Below, piece after piece: positions 1-11,329 of a stretch of 64,000 nucleotides of DNA. Position numbers and translations under genes: made by a program. The number at the start of each line of letters is the position of its first letter. The stretch's first letter is position 1. The DNA is from Bufo bufo (Eukaryota > Chordata > Amphibia > Anura > Bufonidae): assembly GCF_905171765.1 (NCBI RefSeq), contig NC_053390.1:505458301-505522300 (forward strand), written 5' to 3'. The notes beneath the pieces were generated by a model, which was given only the letters and a program-made list of their open reading frames with translations, did no database searches and had not been told where the DNA came from.

Positions 1-1612
1 GGGGCCCAGCCGCCACTACATTTACCCAGTGTGCAGTTAGGGAGATATAGCGTCCCTGGCCGTGCTTACTGGTCCACGTATCTGTGGTTAGGTGGACCTT
101 GCCACAGATGGCGTTGCGCAGTGCACACTTGATTTTATCGGACACTTGGTTGTGCAGGGAAGGCACGGCTCTCTTGGAGAAGTAGTGGCGGCTGGGAACA
201 ACATACTGTGGGACAGCAAGTGACATGAGCTGTTTGAAGCTGTGTGTGTCCACCAGCCTAAATGACAGCATTTCATAGGCCAGTAGTTTAGAAATGCTGG
301 CATTCAGGGCCAGGGATCGAGGGTGGCTAGGTGGGAATTTACGCTTTCTCTCAAATGTTTGTGAGATGGAGAGCTGAACGCTGCCGTGTGACATGGTTGA
401 GATGCTTGGTGACGCAGGTGGTGGTGTTGGTGGTACATCCCATGTTTGCTGGGCGGCAGGTGCCAACGTTCCTCCAGAGGCAGAGGAAGAGGCCGAGGCG
501 GCGGCAGCAGCAGCAGCAGAAGAGGCCGAGGCAGCAGCAGAAGAGGCCGAGGCGGCAGCAGCAGAAGAGGCAGCAGGGGGAGCCTGAGTGACTTCCTTGT
601 TTTTAAGGTGTTTACTCCACTGCAGTTCATGCTTTGCATGCAGGTGCCTGGTCATGTAGGTTGTGCTAAGGTTCAGAACGTTAATGCCTCGCTTCAGGCT
701 CTGATGGCACAGCGTGCAAACCACTCGGGTCTTGTCGTCGGCACATTGTTTGAAGAAGTGCCATGCCAGGGAACTCCTTGAAGCTGCCTTTGGGGTGCTC
801 GGTCCCAGATGGCGGCGGTCAGTAGCAGGCGAAGTCTCTTGGCGGCGGGTGTTCTGATTTTGCCCACTGCTCCCTCTTTTGCTACGCTGTTGGCTCAGTC
901 TCACCACTGCCTCTTCCTCCGAACTGTGAAAGTCAGTGGCACGACCTTCATTCCATGTGGGGTCTAGGACCTCATCGTCCCCTGCATCGTCTTCCACCCA
1001 GTCTTGACCCCTGACCTCCTGTTCAGTCTGCACACTGCAGAAAGACGCAGCAGTTGGCACCTGTGTTTCGTCATCATCAGAGACGTGCTGAGGTGGTATT
1101 CCCATGTCCTCATCATCAGGAAAAATAAGTGGTTGTGCGTTAGTGCATTCTCTCTCTTCCACCCCTGGGGAAGGGCTAGGTGGATGCCCTTGGGAAACCC
1201 TGGCAGCAGAGTCTTCAAACAGCATAAGAGACTGCTGCATAACTTGAGGCTCAGACAGTTTCCCTGATATGCATGGGGGTGATGTGACAGACCGATGGGC
1301 TTGGTTTTCATGCGCCATCTGTGCGCTTTCTGCAGAAGACTGGGTGGGAGATAATGTGAACGTGCTGGATCCACTGTCGGCCACCCAATTGACTAATGCC
1401 TGCACCTGCTCAGGCCTTACCATCCTTAGAACGGCATTGGGCCCCACCAAATATCGCTGTAAATTCTGCTGGCTACTGGGACCTGAGGTAGTTGGTTCAC
1501 TAGGACGTGTGGCTGTGGCAGAACGGCCACGTCCTCTCCCAGCACCAGAGGGTACACTAACACCACCACGACCATGTCCACGTCCGCGTCCCTTATTAGA
1601 TGTTTTCCTCAT
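1..1612 (-). CDS. hAT transposase with N-terminal BED zinc finger, C-terminal part cut by window edge
   Basis: ATG at 1612-1610 opens a frame without a stop to base 1 (537 codons). Visible order: a Gly/Arg-rich basic start (residues about 9-25, GRGRGHGRGG), a long acidic Ser-rich linker, a BED zinc finger at residues about 285-330 (plus-strand 629-720; CTLC then RHLHAKHEL, a C-x2-C...H-x4-H pattern), an alanine/serine tract at about 340-380, and the start of the hAT catalytic region with TTDTWTSKHG at about 508-517, whose Asp is the usual first catalytic residue. In this family the protein binds the element ends and performs cut-and-paste transposition in the nucleus. The rest of the catalytic core and the dimerisation domain lie outside. 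Annotation pipelines often call such proteins ZBED-like. The frame is unbroken in the visible half, so the copy may be young, or it may be a domesticated ZBED gene; the adjacent terminal repeat argues for a transposon. Confidence 0.8.
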   Translation of the reverse strand, partial: MRKTSNKGRGRGHGRGGVSVPSGAGRGRGRSATATRPSEPTTSGPSSQQNLQRYLVGPNAVLRMVRPEQVQALVNWVADSGSSTFTLSPTQSSAESAQMAHENQAHRSVTSPPCISGKLSEPQVMQQSLMLFEDSAARVSQGHPPSPSPGVEERECTNAQPLIFPDDEDMGIPPQHVSDDDETQVPTAASFCSVQTEQEVRGQDWVEDDAGDDEVLDPTWNEGRATDFHSSEEEAVVRLSQQRSKRGSSGQNQNTRRQETSPATDRRHLGPSTPKAASRSSLAWHFFKQCADDKTRVVCTLCHQSLKRGINVLNLSTTYMTRHLHAKHELQWSKHLKNKEVTQAPPAASSAAAASASSAAASASSAAAAAAASASSSASGGTLAPAAQQTWDVPPTPPPASPSISTMSHGSVQLSISQTFERKRKFPPSHPRSLALNASISKLLAYEMLSFRLVDTHSFKQLMSLAVPQYVVPSRHYFSKRAVPSLHNQVSDKIKCALRNAICGKVHLTTDTWTSKHGQGRYISLTAHWVNVVAAGP

Positions 1613-1636
1613 TGTTCCCGTTCACAATAATTTTGA

Positions 1637-2350
1637 GAATGGCAAATTTGGGAATGCTTTTTCAACCCAGAACAAAAAGTCTGCTTTTACGGTCACTACA
1701 AATAACTTGACCAGCTAAAACTGTGCAGATTTGGTTGAATAGAGATGTGAGACCTGTTTTTTCTTGCGCTGTGTGACAGTTATAGGTTTAATCACAGAAT
1801 GACACTTCTATCAGCAGGCTAGCGTGTGTCTTAGGTTTTTCTGAATGACACTATCAATACCTTCAATGTAAGATTTTCTTTTTGGGATAGATTTCAAGTA
1901 GGCCTCAAATACCACAAACTAGTTATTTTCAGAATGGCAAATTTGGGAATGCTTTTTCAACCCAGAACAAAAAGTCTGCTTTTACGGTCACTACAAATAA
2001 CTTGACCAGCTAAAACTGTGCAGATTTGGTTGAATAGAGATGTGAGACCTGTTTTTTTTTTGCGCTGTGTGACAGTTATAGGTTTAATCACAGAATGACA
2101 CTTCTATCAGCACGCTAGCGTGTGTCTTAGGTTTTTCTGAATCACACTATCAATACCTTCAATGTAAGATTTTCTTTTTGGGATAGATTTCAAGTAGGCC
2201 TCAAATACCACAAACTAGTAATTTTGAGAATGGCAAATTTGGGAATGCTTTTTCAACCCAGAACAAAAAGTCTGCTTTTACGGTCACTACAAATAACTTG
2301 ACCAGCTAAAACTGTGCAGATTTGGTTGAATAGAAATGTCAGGTCTATTT
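1637..2350. repeat. Tandem repeat, about 295-bp unit, 2.4 copies, in the hAT leader
   Basis: The phrase GAATGGCAAATTTGGGAATG recurs at 1637, 1932 and 2228, giving steps of about 295 and 296 bases. The copies are nearly identical, with a few single-base changes and a T-run length change. The block sits just upstream of the transposase ATG in the element's own orientation, so it may act as a repeated promoter or transposase-binding region; that role is inferred. Confidence 0.9.
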
Positions 2351-2362
2351 TTTAGGCGCTGG

Positions 2363-2680
2363 GTGACAGGCTCAACTTGCCCCTGATGTAATAAATGGGC
2401 AAAAAATAACCACACTGTTGATGGTTAAATGCACTTGGGTGACACAGGCTCAGCCTGCACCAGATGTAGTATACGGCCAAAAAATAACCAGACTGTTGAT
2501 GGTTAAATGCACTTTGACACAGGCTCAGCCTGCAGCTAATGTAGTATATGGCCAAAAAATAACCAGACTGTTGATGGTTAAATGCACTTCGGTGACACAG
2601 GCTCAGCCTGCAGCTGATGTAGGATATAGCACAAAATAACCACACTATCGATGGTTAAATACACTTGGTGATAGCTCGTG
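2363..2680. repeat. Tandem repeat, 75-78-bp unit, about 4 copies, in the hAT leader
   Basis: ACAGGCTCAGCCTGCA-type motifs occur at about 2369 (variant), 2447, 2522 and 2600, each followed by GATGTAGTATA and AAAAAATAACCAGACTG. Steps are 78, 75 and 78 bases. GGCTCAGCC is itself a near palindrome, as expected of a protein-binding site, but no binding function is shown by the sequence. Confidence 0.85.
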
Positions 2681-3181
2681 CTGGCGCACCACAAGTCACA
2701 AAATGGCCGCCGATCACCCCAGAAAAAAAGTGATCTAAAAACGCTCTGGGCAGCCTCAAAAAAGTGAGCAAGTCAATAATAGCACTTCAATGATCCACAG
2801 CTGCAGATCGATTACAGAATGAAGTCTTTTGGAGGAGTTAATCTGCCTAATCTCGCCCTAACGTCGCAGCTGCAACCTCTCCCTATACTGATCATAGCAG
2901 AGTGACGTGCGGCGCTACGTGACTCCAGCTTAAATAGAGGCTGGGTCACATGGTGCACTGGCCAATCACAGCCATGCCAATAGTAGGCATGGCTGTGATG
3001 GCCTCTTGGGCCAAGTAGTATGACGCTTGTTGATTGGCTGCTTTGCAGCCTTTCAAAAAGCGCCAAGAAAGCGCCGAACACCGAACCCGGACTTTTACGA
3101 AAATGTTCGGGTTCGGGTCCGTGTCACGGACACCCCAAAATTCGGTACGAACTATACAGTTCGGGTTCGCTCATCCCTAGT

Positions 3182-4050
3182 CATGATGTCTTGATGCAGT
3201 TCATGCAAAATGTTGCTGCTCGTCTGGATGCCATCTCTTCTCCAGCTACTGCAGGGTCGCCAGTCGCTGCTACCCCTGCAATACCCACACACCGGTGAAT
3301 CCGGATTTGTGTGCCGCTGGTGTGCAACTCCCTCTGCCATCCCGCTATGGTGGAGATCAAAAAACCTGTCGTGGATTCCTGAACCAGTGCCTGATCCACT
3401 TTGAGTTGCATGGGGAGAAGTTTCCCACTGAGCAGTCCAAGGTTGCCTTCATTGTGTCCCTGCTGTCTGATGAGGCCCTTGCTTGGGCAAATACTATTTG
3501 GAAACATGGAGAGACCACTAATCTGCAGTCTTTCCTGGCTACCTTCCAGCTGGGCTTTGAAGAGCCCGGCCGCACGTCTTCCGCTGCATCAGCTCTGCTG
3601 CGTCTACAACAGGGTTCCTCATCTGTGGGTCAGTATGCCATTCAGTTTTGTACCCTGGCTGCCGAACTTGCATGGAACAATGAGGCTCAACTGGCGGTGT
3701 TCAGGGAGGGCCTTTCTGACCGGATTAAGGAGGAATTAGCTGGTCGCAACCGTCCGTCTACTCTGAATGACCTGATCACCTTGGCCACAAGGATAGATGT
3801 GCTTTTCAGGGAACGTTCTAAGGAGGTCGCATGCACCAGTAGACCACCTTGTTTGGCTCCATCCTTCCAGAGGCCGGTTCTTCCTCTAGTGTCCACCCCT
3901 GTCTGAAGAGCCCATGCAAATAGAGCGCCTTCGATTGTCTGACCAGAAACGTTTACGCCGCAAAGCAGAGAACCTGTGTATGTATTGTAGAGGCAAGGCC
4001 CACTTTGTGAGTAATTGTCCACAGAAGCCAGGAAACGCCAATGTCTAGGA
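3182..4050 (+). pseudogene. Gypsy gag relic (capsid region and zinc knuckle)
   Basis: Gag-like protein can be followed through at least three frames. The capsid-like part is in the frame of 3295-3906 (for example GDQKTCRGFLNQCLIHFELH and the following helical region); the nucleocapsid knuckle follows at about 3971-4021 as CMYCRGKAHFVSNC, a perfect C-x2-C-x4-H-x4-C. Gag of this family packages the element RNA in cytoplasmic particles. The frame breaks near 3298 and 3906 make this copy non-coding. The upstream start of gag is missing next to the hAT terminus, which suggests the hAT inserted into this element. Confidence 0.8.
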
Positions 4051-4079
4051 TCAGTTGGAGAGGTGGTCCTAGACAAGGA

Positions 4080-5640
4080 GAAGTCCTTTCCGAAAATTTC
4101 TGTTCCGGTGACTCTTTCTCACAAGGGGGTCACACTGTCTGTGCCTGCATTCTTGGACTCTGGGTCAGCTTTATTCAGCAAGCTCTGGTCCATCAGTACC
4201 GGCTCCCTACCATCCGTCTAGAAAGGCCTCTGTCTGTGACTTCCGTGAATGGACTGCCACTTCCTGAACCTGTGCTTTCTGTTACTATGCTCCTTAAGTT
4301 GCAAATAGGGGTTCTGCATTTAGAGATTATCTCTTTCTATTTGCTGCGTGAATCCAGTTATCCTTGGTCTTCCCTGGCTGCGTCAGCACACTCCAGTTTT
4401 GGACTGGCACTCCGGTCAGATTCTGCATGGGGATCATCCTGTCAGTCCACCTGCTTATCGAAGATCTGACCTGCTTCCTCGCCTACTGTACCTGTAGACC
4501 TGCCTGGACTTCCGCAGCAGTATGCCAGTTTTGCAGATGTCTTCTGTAAAAAAGAGGCTGAGACCCTGCCTCCTCATCGTCCATATGACTGTCTGATTGA
4601 CCTTCTGCCTGGTGCCACTCCTCCTCGTGGTCGAGTCTACCCACTCTCACTTTCCGAGACCCAAGCGATGTCTGATTACGTCAAGGAGAATCTCGAGAGG
4701 GGGTTTATCCGGAAATCTACTTTACCAGCCGGTACTGGGTTCTTCTTTGTGCAGAAAAAAGATGGATCCTTACGGCCCTGTATCGACTATCGAGGTCTTA
4801 AAAAGGTCACAGTCAAGAATCGATACCCTCTTCCTCTAATCTCCAAACTCTTTGACAGGATCGGGGGAGGTAACGGCTTCAAAAATTTTTACCTGCGCGG
4901 CGCGTACAACCTTATCTGCATTTGAAAGGGCAATGAGTGGAAAACTGCTTTTAACACTCGCGATGGATACTACGAGCATCTCGTCATGCCCTTCGGTCTG
5001 TGCAATGCTCCCGCGGTATTCCAGGAGTTGGTAAACGATATCTTCCGGGTCCTGCTCTATGTCTGAGTGATAGTGTACCTGGACGATATACTGATCTATT
5101 CTTCAGATTTACCACTCACCGGAAGAATGTAAGGTTAGTTTTACAGTGGTTGAGAGAGAATCAACTTTATGCCAAACTCGAGAAATGCATCTTTGAAAAA
5201 TCTACTGTACCATTCCTCAGATACATAATCTCGGATGCCAGGTTGCAGATGGATCCAGGGTCTTTGTGCTATACAGCGCTTCCTTGGATTTGCTCATTTC
5301 TATTATCAGTTCATCCCGAATTTTTCATCTCTTACATCTCCGACTGAGAGGAATTACTGTATAGGAGATAGAGAGCTTCTGGCCATAAAACCTGCTTTGG
5401 AGGATTGGCGTTATCTATTAGAGGGGTCCAGCATCCATGATAATCTTCACTGCCACAAGAACCTTACTTATCTGCAGATGGCCCAATGTCTGAACCCTCG
5501 CAAAGCCAGATGGGCACTCTTCTTCTCCCGTTTTGATTTTGAGCTTCACCTTCGCCCGGCCGAGAAGAACATCAAGGCGGATGCTCTGTCTCGGTCATTT
5601 GACTTCTTTGACCAGCAGGAGAAGCCCCAGTATATTGTAG
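4080..5640 (+). pseudogene. Gypsy pol relic: protease, reverse transcriptase, RNase H
   Basis: Aspartic protease is marked by FLDSGSA at about 4150-4170. Reverse transcriptase begins near 4600 and shows [20 protein letters not shown], then the [13 protein letters not shown] block at about 4987 and YLDDILIYS at about 5080-5105, preceded by an in-frame stop. RNase H follows near 5345-5600 (ERNYCIGDRELLAIKPALED, KADALSRSF). The order and motifs are those of Ty3/gypsy pol. Several frameshifts (for example near 4925, 5067 and 5230) and a shortened segment between RT and RNase H show it is dead. Confidence 0.82.
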
Positions 5641-6920
5641 CTCCTGCTCGCTTGATCACAGTGGCTCCTGTCCTGGTAAAAGACATCCCTCCCAGGAAGA
5701 CATTCGTGCCATCTGCCAAGAGAAAACATATTCTAGGTTGGGGGCACAACTCCAAACTGGCTGGTCACCCTGGGATCCACAAGACCACAGAACTTTTGTC
5801 TCGCCACTACTGGTGGCCCACTCTAAGGATGTGAATAATTATGTGTCTGCCTGAACCGTCTGTGCTAAGAATAAAGTCTCCAGGACCAAACCACTCGGGT
5901 TGTTGTTACCTCTTCCTGATATCCCATGGCAACACATTGCCATGGACTTTGTTACAGATCTGCCCTGTTCTGCTGGATGTACAACTATCTGGGTGGTCGT
6001 GGACTGGTTCTCCAAGATGACGCACTTTGTTCCTTTGGCTGGACTGCCCTCGGCTGCTGAACTTGCTAAACTGTTCGTGAAACACATATTCCGCTTGCAT
6101 TGTCTACCTTGGCATATTGTTTCTGATCGCAGAGTCCAGTTTACCTCTAAGCTCTGGAGAGCTCTTTGCTGGCTGCTCGAAATTGAGCTGGACTTCTCTT
6201 CCAGTTATCATCCCCAGACCAACGGGCAAATGGAGTGGGTCAATCAAATATTAGAGAACTATCTTCGGCAGTTGGCATGTTTCAGCCCAACACGACAACT
6301 GGGTACAATTGCTACCTTGGGCTGAATTCTCCTATAACAACCACTCTAGTGAGTCTACTGGATCCTCTCCGTTTGTCATTTATGGACAACACCCTCGTAC
6401 TCCTCTCCCTGTTCCTACATCGTCTGGGGTACAAGCTGCGGATTCCTCTTTTAGGGATTTTTTTAAGATTTGGCGTGAAACCAAGGACTGCATTAACAAA
6501 GTGGTGACTCACATGAAAACAAATGCAGACAAAAGAAGAAGAAAACCGAATCTGCTTAAGGGTTCCCAGTTTCAAGTTTGCTCCTAGGTTCCTGGGACCC
6601 TTTGAAGTATTGAGGAGGATCAACGAAGTGACATATAAGTTACGTCTGCCTCTCTCTCTGCGTATTCCTAATGCCTTCCACATGTCCTTAATCTCTTCTC
6701 GATGGCTCCTTCTACTCCAACTCCGGTATCTGGAGATTCTGACGAGATATTTGAGGTCAAAGACATCCTGGACATCAAGAAGACCTACTATCTTGTGGAC
6801 TGTAGGGGCTTTGGTCCTGGGGAGAGGTCTTGGGAACCAGAGGACAACATTTATGCTCCGAATTTGGTAAAAAGGTTTCTGTCTCATCGTGGACTCAAGA
6901 AGAGGGGGCGTAAGAGGGTG
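5641..6920 (+). pseudogene. Gypsy integrase and chromodomain relic
   Basis: The integrase part carries GHPGIHKTTELLSRHYWWP (about 5765), MDFVTDLPCSAGCTTIWVVV (from 5942) and SSSYHPQTNGQMEWVN (about 6200), the usual core blocks. A chromodomain follows at about 6745-6890 ([27 protein letters not shown]), which in chromoviruses guides integration to modified chromatin. Frame changes near 5834, 6290 and 6590 break it. The basic tail RGRKRVDGGGG runs into the purine tract that primes plus-strand synthesis. Confidence 0.82.
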
Positions 6921-6946
6921 GATGGGGGGGGGGGGAAGGGTGGAAC

Positions 6947-7077
6947 TGTAACAGTGGCTACTGTGCACTGCTGTTGCCCTGCTTACCACCACGGTCCTGG
7001 GCGCTGTGTTCCGCTGCCAGTGTTTCCTTTCAGCCCTGGCCACAGCATGCTTGACGTTTGTTTCCTGCAGCATTTCC
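6947..7077 (+). repeat. Probable 3' LTR fragment of the gypsy relic
   Basis: TGTAACAGTGGCTACTG begins directly after a long G-rich purine tract, the normal position of a 3' LTR. Only about 130 bp are visible before a TTAA-flanked element. No second copy is in the window, so the LTR end cannot be defined. Confidence 0.45.
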
Positions 7078-7081
7078 TTAA

Positions 7082-9216
7082 CTCCTTCAACCCCAGCGCC
7101 GTAATAGTACGGCACTGGCCGGGTCTTTAAAGATGGCGCCCGCTCCTGAGCGCTGCGGGCGCCATAGGCGCGGGTGGCCGTCTGCTTTTTATAGCAGACA
7201 CCCGCGGCTCATGTCCGCAACCGGCAGTAATGCCGATTGTGGATGTTTAACCCCTTAGATGCCATGGTCAATCCTGACCACGGCATCTGAGCACGCTGAA
7301 AACCGAAAGCACGCGCTTTCGGTGGTGCTCCGGCTCCACCGTGTGGCGATCGGAGGAGCCAGAGCTTGTGTGCAGCAGCCCCTGCATAGTATTTACTATG
7401 GAACCCTTGCCTGTAATAGGGCTCCATAGGAAACTAGTAAAATCATCACTGATTCCAATGCTAGTGCATTGGAGTCTATGATAATAGCAATCAGATGATT
7501 GATTGTTATAGTTCCCTATGGGAACTATAAAAAAGTGTAAAAAAAATAAAAAGTTTAAAAAAATAAATAAAAAATCAAATCACCCCCCTTTTCCCATCAT
7601 GGGTGTCGCTATGTGCGAAAACGCTCATAGTTTAAAAATATATTCCCCATACGGCAAACAGCAAAACGAAAAAAAAGGGCCCAAATGGCCGATTCGCCAT
7701 TTTTGGTCGCTTCATTTTCTACAAAAAAATTAAATAAAAGTGATCAAAAAGTCATTCACACCCCAGAATGGTATCAATGAAAAGTTCAGATTGCCCCACA
7801 AAAAATGAGCCCCCATACAGCTCCGTACACATAATTACAAAAAAGTTATAGGGGTCAAAATATGGTGACAAAATAAAACAGATTTTTTCCCCACTTAAAT
7901 TTTTTTTTATCACTATCAAAATGCAAGAAAAACTATACATAAAAGGTAGCGCCGGATTCGTTCTGACCTGTAGAATAAAAGTAACTGGTCAGTTTTATCA
8001 CACATCGAACGTTGTAAAAAAAATAAAAGGAAAACTATGGTGGAATTGTTTTTTTTTTTTGCAATTTCACCCCATTTGGAATTTTTTTCCCCGCTTCCCT
8101 CTACATCATATGCAATATTAAATGTTGGCGTTGGAAAGTATAACTTGTCCGGCAAAAAATAAGCCCTCAGCTGGCTATGTGAACAGACAAATAAAAAAGT
8201 TATGGCTCTGGGAAAGCAGGGAGCACAAAATGAAAACGCAAAAAATGCCTTTTGTGCCAATCCTCCTCAAGAGGTAGCAACGTGGAGTTCCTCTCGGGAG
8301 AGTCTATCCCAACCATCAGGGGTACTGTGAAGATCGAGGGGTCTACTTAGACAATGCCCTTAGAGGAGGTAGGACACGTAGCACAGTTGGTTCACACCCG
8401 CTGGTTCGTGACAGAGAGACATATTTTTTTTTTTTTGGGCGATTATATTAGGTAAGGGCTCATTTTTTGCGGGATGAGGTGACGCTTTGATTGGCACCAT
8501 TTTGGGGGGCATACGCCTTTTTGATTGCTTGGAGTTGCACTTTTTGTGATGTAAGGCGACAAAAATGGCTTTTTGGCAAAGTTTTTATTTATTTTTATGG
8601 TGTTTATCTGACGGGGTGTATTATGGGATATATTTATAGAGTCGGTGGATGCGGCGATACCTAATATGTGTTTTTTCTTTCAATTTTTTATTATAAAATT
8701 AGAGTAAAGGGCTTTTTTGACCTAAAACTTTATTTTTAATTATTAAAAACACTTTTTTTTACATTTTTTTTTTTTTTACTTTATTTATGTTCCACTCTGG
8801 GACTTTTGGGGGTCTGATCCCCTCTGCAATACATCTGAGTATACACTAACAGGTTGCCTAAGAGACTCAGCCTGGGGCTGGATCTCCTCGGGTTCTGTAG
8901 AATGCAGGTCCCGATGCCTTGCAAGGCATTGGGCAGCCTCTGCGAGGCATCGGGCTGCTTTCTCACCCATCGGGTCCCTGTCACCGCAGAGCTGGGACCC
9001 GATTAGATCCCTCATTGACTGCAAACCCCTTCTATGCCGCGGTGTAGAAGGGGTTAATCTGCCGGCATCAGCTATTACAGCGATGCAGGTGGATACAGCA
9101 GGGGCCCGGCTATCAGTGAACGGTGCGCGCCCTATCACTGTGACGTAATAGTACGTCAAATTGCGGCAAGTCACCTGCCATCATGATGTACTATTACATC
9201 ATGTGTCAGGAAGGAA
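7082..9216. mobile_element. TTAA-flanked non-autonomous DNA transposon (piggyBac/Kolobok-like)
   Basis: TTAA occurs on both sides (7078-7081 and 9217-9220). The ends are imperfect inverted repeats: left CTCCTTC...GTAATAGTACGGC, right (complement) TTCCTTC...GTAATAGTACATC. Sub-terminal palindromes such as GACGTAATAGTACGTC (9141) fit this class. The interior is A/T-rich with no plausible protein. TTAA is the target of piggyBac and Kolobok elements; which of the two cannot be decided without a transposase. Confidence 0.65.
8254..8412. other. Unclassified segment inside the TTAA element, possibly a short LTR-like insertion
   Basis: About 160 bp of balanced composition (TGTGCCAATCC to GGTTCGTGACA) interrupts otherwise A/T-rich sequence. 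It begins TG and ends CA but I see no target duplication, so this is only a suggestion. Confidence 0.25.
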
Positions 9217-9220
9217 TTAA

Positions 9221-9424
9221 AATCTTGCACTGCCCATTTCATCCTTGTTGAAAGTGTCTGTTACATCTAAAAAGCTATTGCTGGACATGACTAGGATTTA
9301 CATCTAGCTGCAGGGATTCCTGCAATTGGGGAGTGATGGTGTTGGTAACATGACACAGCTGAGGACCAGAATGAGTGGATAACTCACAAATATAGTCAGT
9401 AAAAAGATTACCTTCATTACAACT
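9221..9424. other. Unannotated spacer
   Basis: About 200 bp with no recognisable repeat, RNA or protein signal. It may be the displaced continuation of the gypsy LTR that the TTAA element interrupted. Confidence 0.3.
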
Positions 9425-9821
9425 TATATAATCAGGGCCGTCTTTACCGCAGGGCAAAAGGGGCAGCTGCCCCGGGCCCAGTTGCTCCTGGGGGGCCCAA
9501 GCAGCATTTTACTTGGATTTTACTTGGGCCCCCTATATTTTGTTGCCGCCGCCGCCCGCCGGCCCTGTAACATAACAAAGTCATGGTCCGGACTATAGAA
9601 AGAGAGAGTGAGGAGGGGGCGGGGCCCGGGGCCGCTCTGCGCTCCGCTCTGCTGCCTGGCCTGCCTGTCTCTTTAACAGAGCAGACCAGTGGCTGCTGGA
9701 GCATGACGCAGCTGCCGCACAGGCAGAGAGAAGAAGGAGGCGGAGCCCCAGCCGGCAGCCACAACAGACACAGCCTGAGTCAGCCAAGCAACTAACAGAA
9801 CCTACAGGTATTTGGTAGCCA

Positions 9822-10056
9822 TGGTGGGGGGGCTCATATAGGACAGGGGGGGGCTCATATAGGACAGGGGGGGGCTCATATAGGACAGGGGAGGGGGGGC
9901 TCATATAGGACAGGGGAGGGGGGGCTCATATAGGACAGGGGAGGGGGGGCTCATATAGGACAGGGGAGGGGGGCTCATATAGGACAGGGGAGGGGGGGCT
10001 CATATAGGACAGGGGGGGCTCATATAGGACAGGGGGGGCTCATATAGGACAGGGGG
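9822..10056. repeat. Minisatellite, 22-28-bp unit (GGGCTCATATAGGACAGGGG)
   Basis: About nine units of GGGCTCATATAGGACAGGGG with variable G-run spacers (for example GAGGGG). The G-rich strand has repeated runs of four or more G, so it could form G-quadruplexes. It lies inside the hAT-type element. Confidence 0.95.
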
Positions 10057-10147
10057 ACAGTGTGTGCTTTCCTGCAACTACATCAACCCCCCCCCAGGGA
10101 TCTTGGGGGCATTAAGGGTTGGACTTTAACTCCTTGCTGCTGATGTT

Positions 10148-10992
10148 GAGTGTGCCAGTGTGTGTGTGTGACTGTCCGTCCCTGTGTGTGTGTCCGTCCC
10201 TGTGTGTGTGTCCGTCCCTGTGTGTGTGTGTCCGTCCCTGTGTGTGTGTGTGTGTCCGTCCCTGTGTGTGTGTGTGTGTCCGTCCCTGTGTGTGTGTGTC
10301 CGTCCCTGTGTGTGTGTGTCCGTCCCTGTGTGTGTGTGTCCGTCCCTGTGTGTGTGTGTCCGTCCCTGTGTGTGTGTGTCCGTCCCTGTGTGTCCGTCCG
10401 TCCCTGTGTGTGTGTCCGTCCCTGTGTGTGTGTGTGTCCGTCCCTGTGTGTGTGTCTGTCCGTCCCTGTGTGTGTGTCTGTCCGTCCCTGTGTGTGTGTC
10501 TGTCCGTCCCTGTGTGTGTGTCTGTCCGTCCCTGTGTGTGTGTGTCTGTCTATCCCTGTGTGTGTGTGTGTGTGTCTGTCTATCCCTGTGTGTGTGTGTG
10601 TCCGTCCCTGTGTGTGTGTCCTTCCCTGTGTGTGTGTGTGTGTCCGTCCCTGTGTGTGTGTGTCCGTCCCTGTGTGTGTGTGTCCGTCCCTGTGTGTGTG
10701 TCCGTCCCTGTGTGTGTGTCCGTCCCTGTGTGTGTGTGTGTCCCCGTCCCTGTGTGTGTGTCCGTCCCTGTGTGTGTGTGTCCGTCCCTGTGTGTGTGTG
10801 TGTCCGTCCCTGTGTGTGTGTGTGTGTGTCCGTCCCTGTGTGTGTGTGTCCGTCCCTGTGTGTGTGTGTGTGTCCGTCCCTGTGTGTGTGTGTGTGTGTG
10901 TCCGTCCGTGTGTGTGTGTGTGTGTGTGTCCGTCCCTGTGTGTGTGTGTGTGTGTGTGTCCGTCCCTGTGTGTGTGTGTCTCTCCCTGTGTG
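10148..10992. repeat. Compound micro/minisatellite (TG)n-TCCGTCCC
   Basis: About 845 bp of alternating TG tracts of variable length and the spacer TCCGTCCC or TCTGTCCGTCCC. All six frames stay open through it, producing Cys/Val-rich or Thr/His-rich phantom proteins; none is a gene. The alternating purine-pyrimidine tracts could adopt Z-DNA. Confidence 0.97.
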
Positions 10993-11157
10993 TATCACCA
11001 TGCCCACAGTGTTCCTATGTCTTGACGCAGCTGCTTCAGAACGTTCTGTGCGGGACAAGAGGAAGAAGATGGAAGAGGAGGCAGCCCCAGCATGGAGTCT
11101 GTGCAATAGACACAGGGAGGCACACTAAGGACGAAGGTAACACTTCCACATGATCTA

Positions 11158-11266
11158 CACTAGTGTTATCTGTGGTTTTACATAGGACTGCAGGTAACAC
11201 TACTACATTATTTAGCACTAGTGTTATCTGTGGTTTTACATAGGACTGCAGGTAACACTACCACAA
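11158..11266. repeat. Direct duplication of about 55 bp
   Basis: ACTAGTGTTATCTGTGGTTT through CTGCAGGTAACACTAC occurs twice in a row, starting at about 11160 and 11218, differing at few positions. Confidence 0.85.
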
Positions 11267-11329
11267 GGTTAGCTCGCACAGGGCGCCTGAACACCTAAGG
11301 CCGGCCCTGGCTGCGCACCCCAGCGCCAA

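Larger units (their letters stand above)
1..3179 (-). mobile_element. hAT transposon, BED-finger type (right part; continues off the window)
   Basis: A minus-strand element. Its 5' terminus lies at about 3179, where the plus strand reads ...GGTTCGCTCATCCCTA, so read inward the element begins TAGGGATGAGCGAACCCG. From that end it holds about 500 bp of leader, two blocks of internal tandem repeats (2363-2680 and 1641-2350), then an open transposase frame from 1612 to the window edge. The other terminus is outside the window, so the 8-bp target duplication expected for hAT elements cannot be checked. It abuts, and probably interrupts, a gypsy gag relic that starts at 3180. Superfamily call rests on the BED finger and the TTDTWTS motif of the protein. 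Confidence 0.8.
3180..7077 (+). mobile_element. Ty3/gypsy retrotransposon relic with chromodomain
   Basis: A decayed plus-strand gypsy element carries gag, zinc knuckle, protease, reverse transcriptase, RNase H, integrase and chromodomain remnants in that order, with many frameshifts and stops. Its 5' LTR is absent, cut off by the hAT element ending at 3179. A purine tract at about 6925-6942 is followed by TGTAACAGTGGC, a likely 3' LTR start at about 6947, and the LTR is interrupted at a TTAA by the next element. It is clearly older than the two gypsy elements at 15764 and 31546. Confidence 0.88.

Noticed and set aside
393..587. Glu/Ala-rich plus-strand frame
   Set aside because: Antisense of the alanine/serine tract of the hAT transposase.
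10119..11153. Overlapping Cys/Val-rich and Thr/His-rich frames of about 300 residues on both strands
   Set aside because: They are products of the (TG)n-TCCGTCCC array, which lacks stops in several frames.
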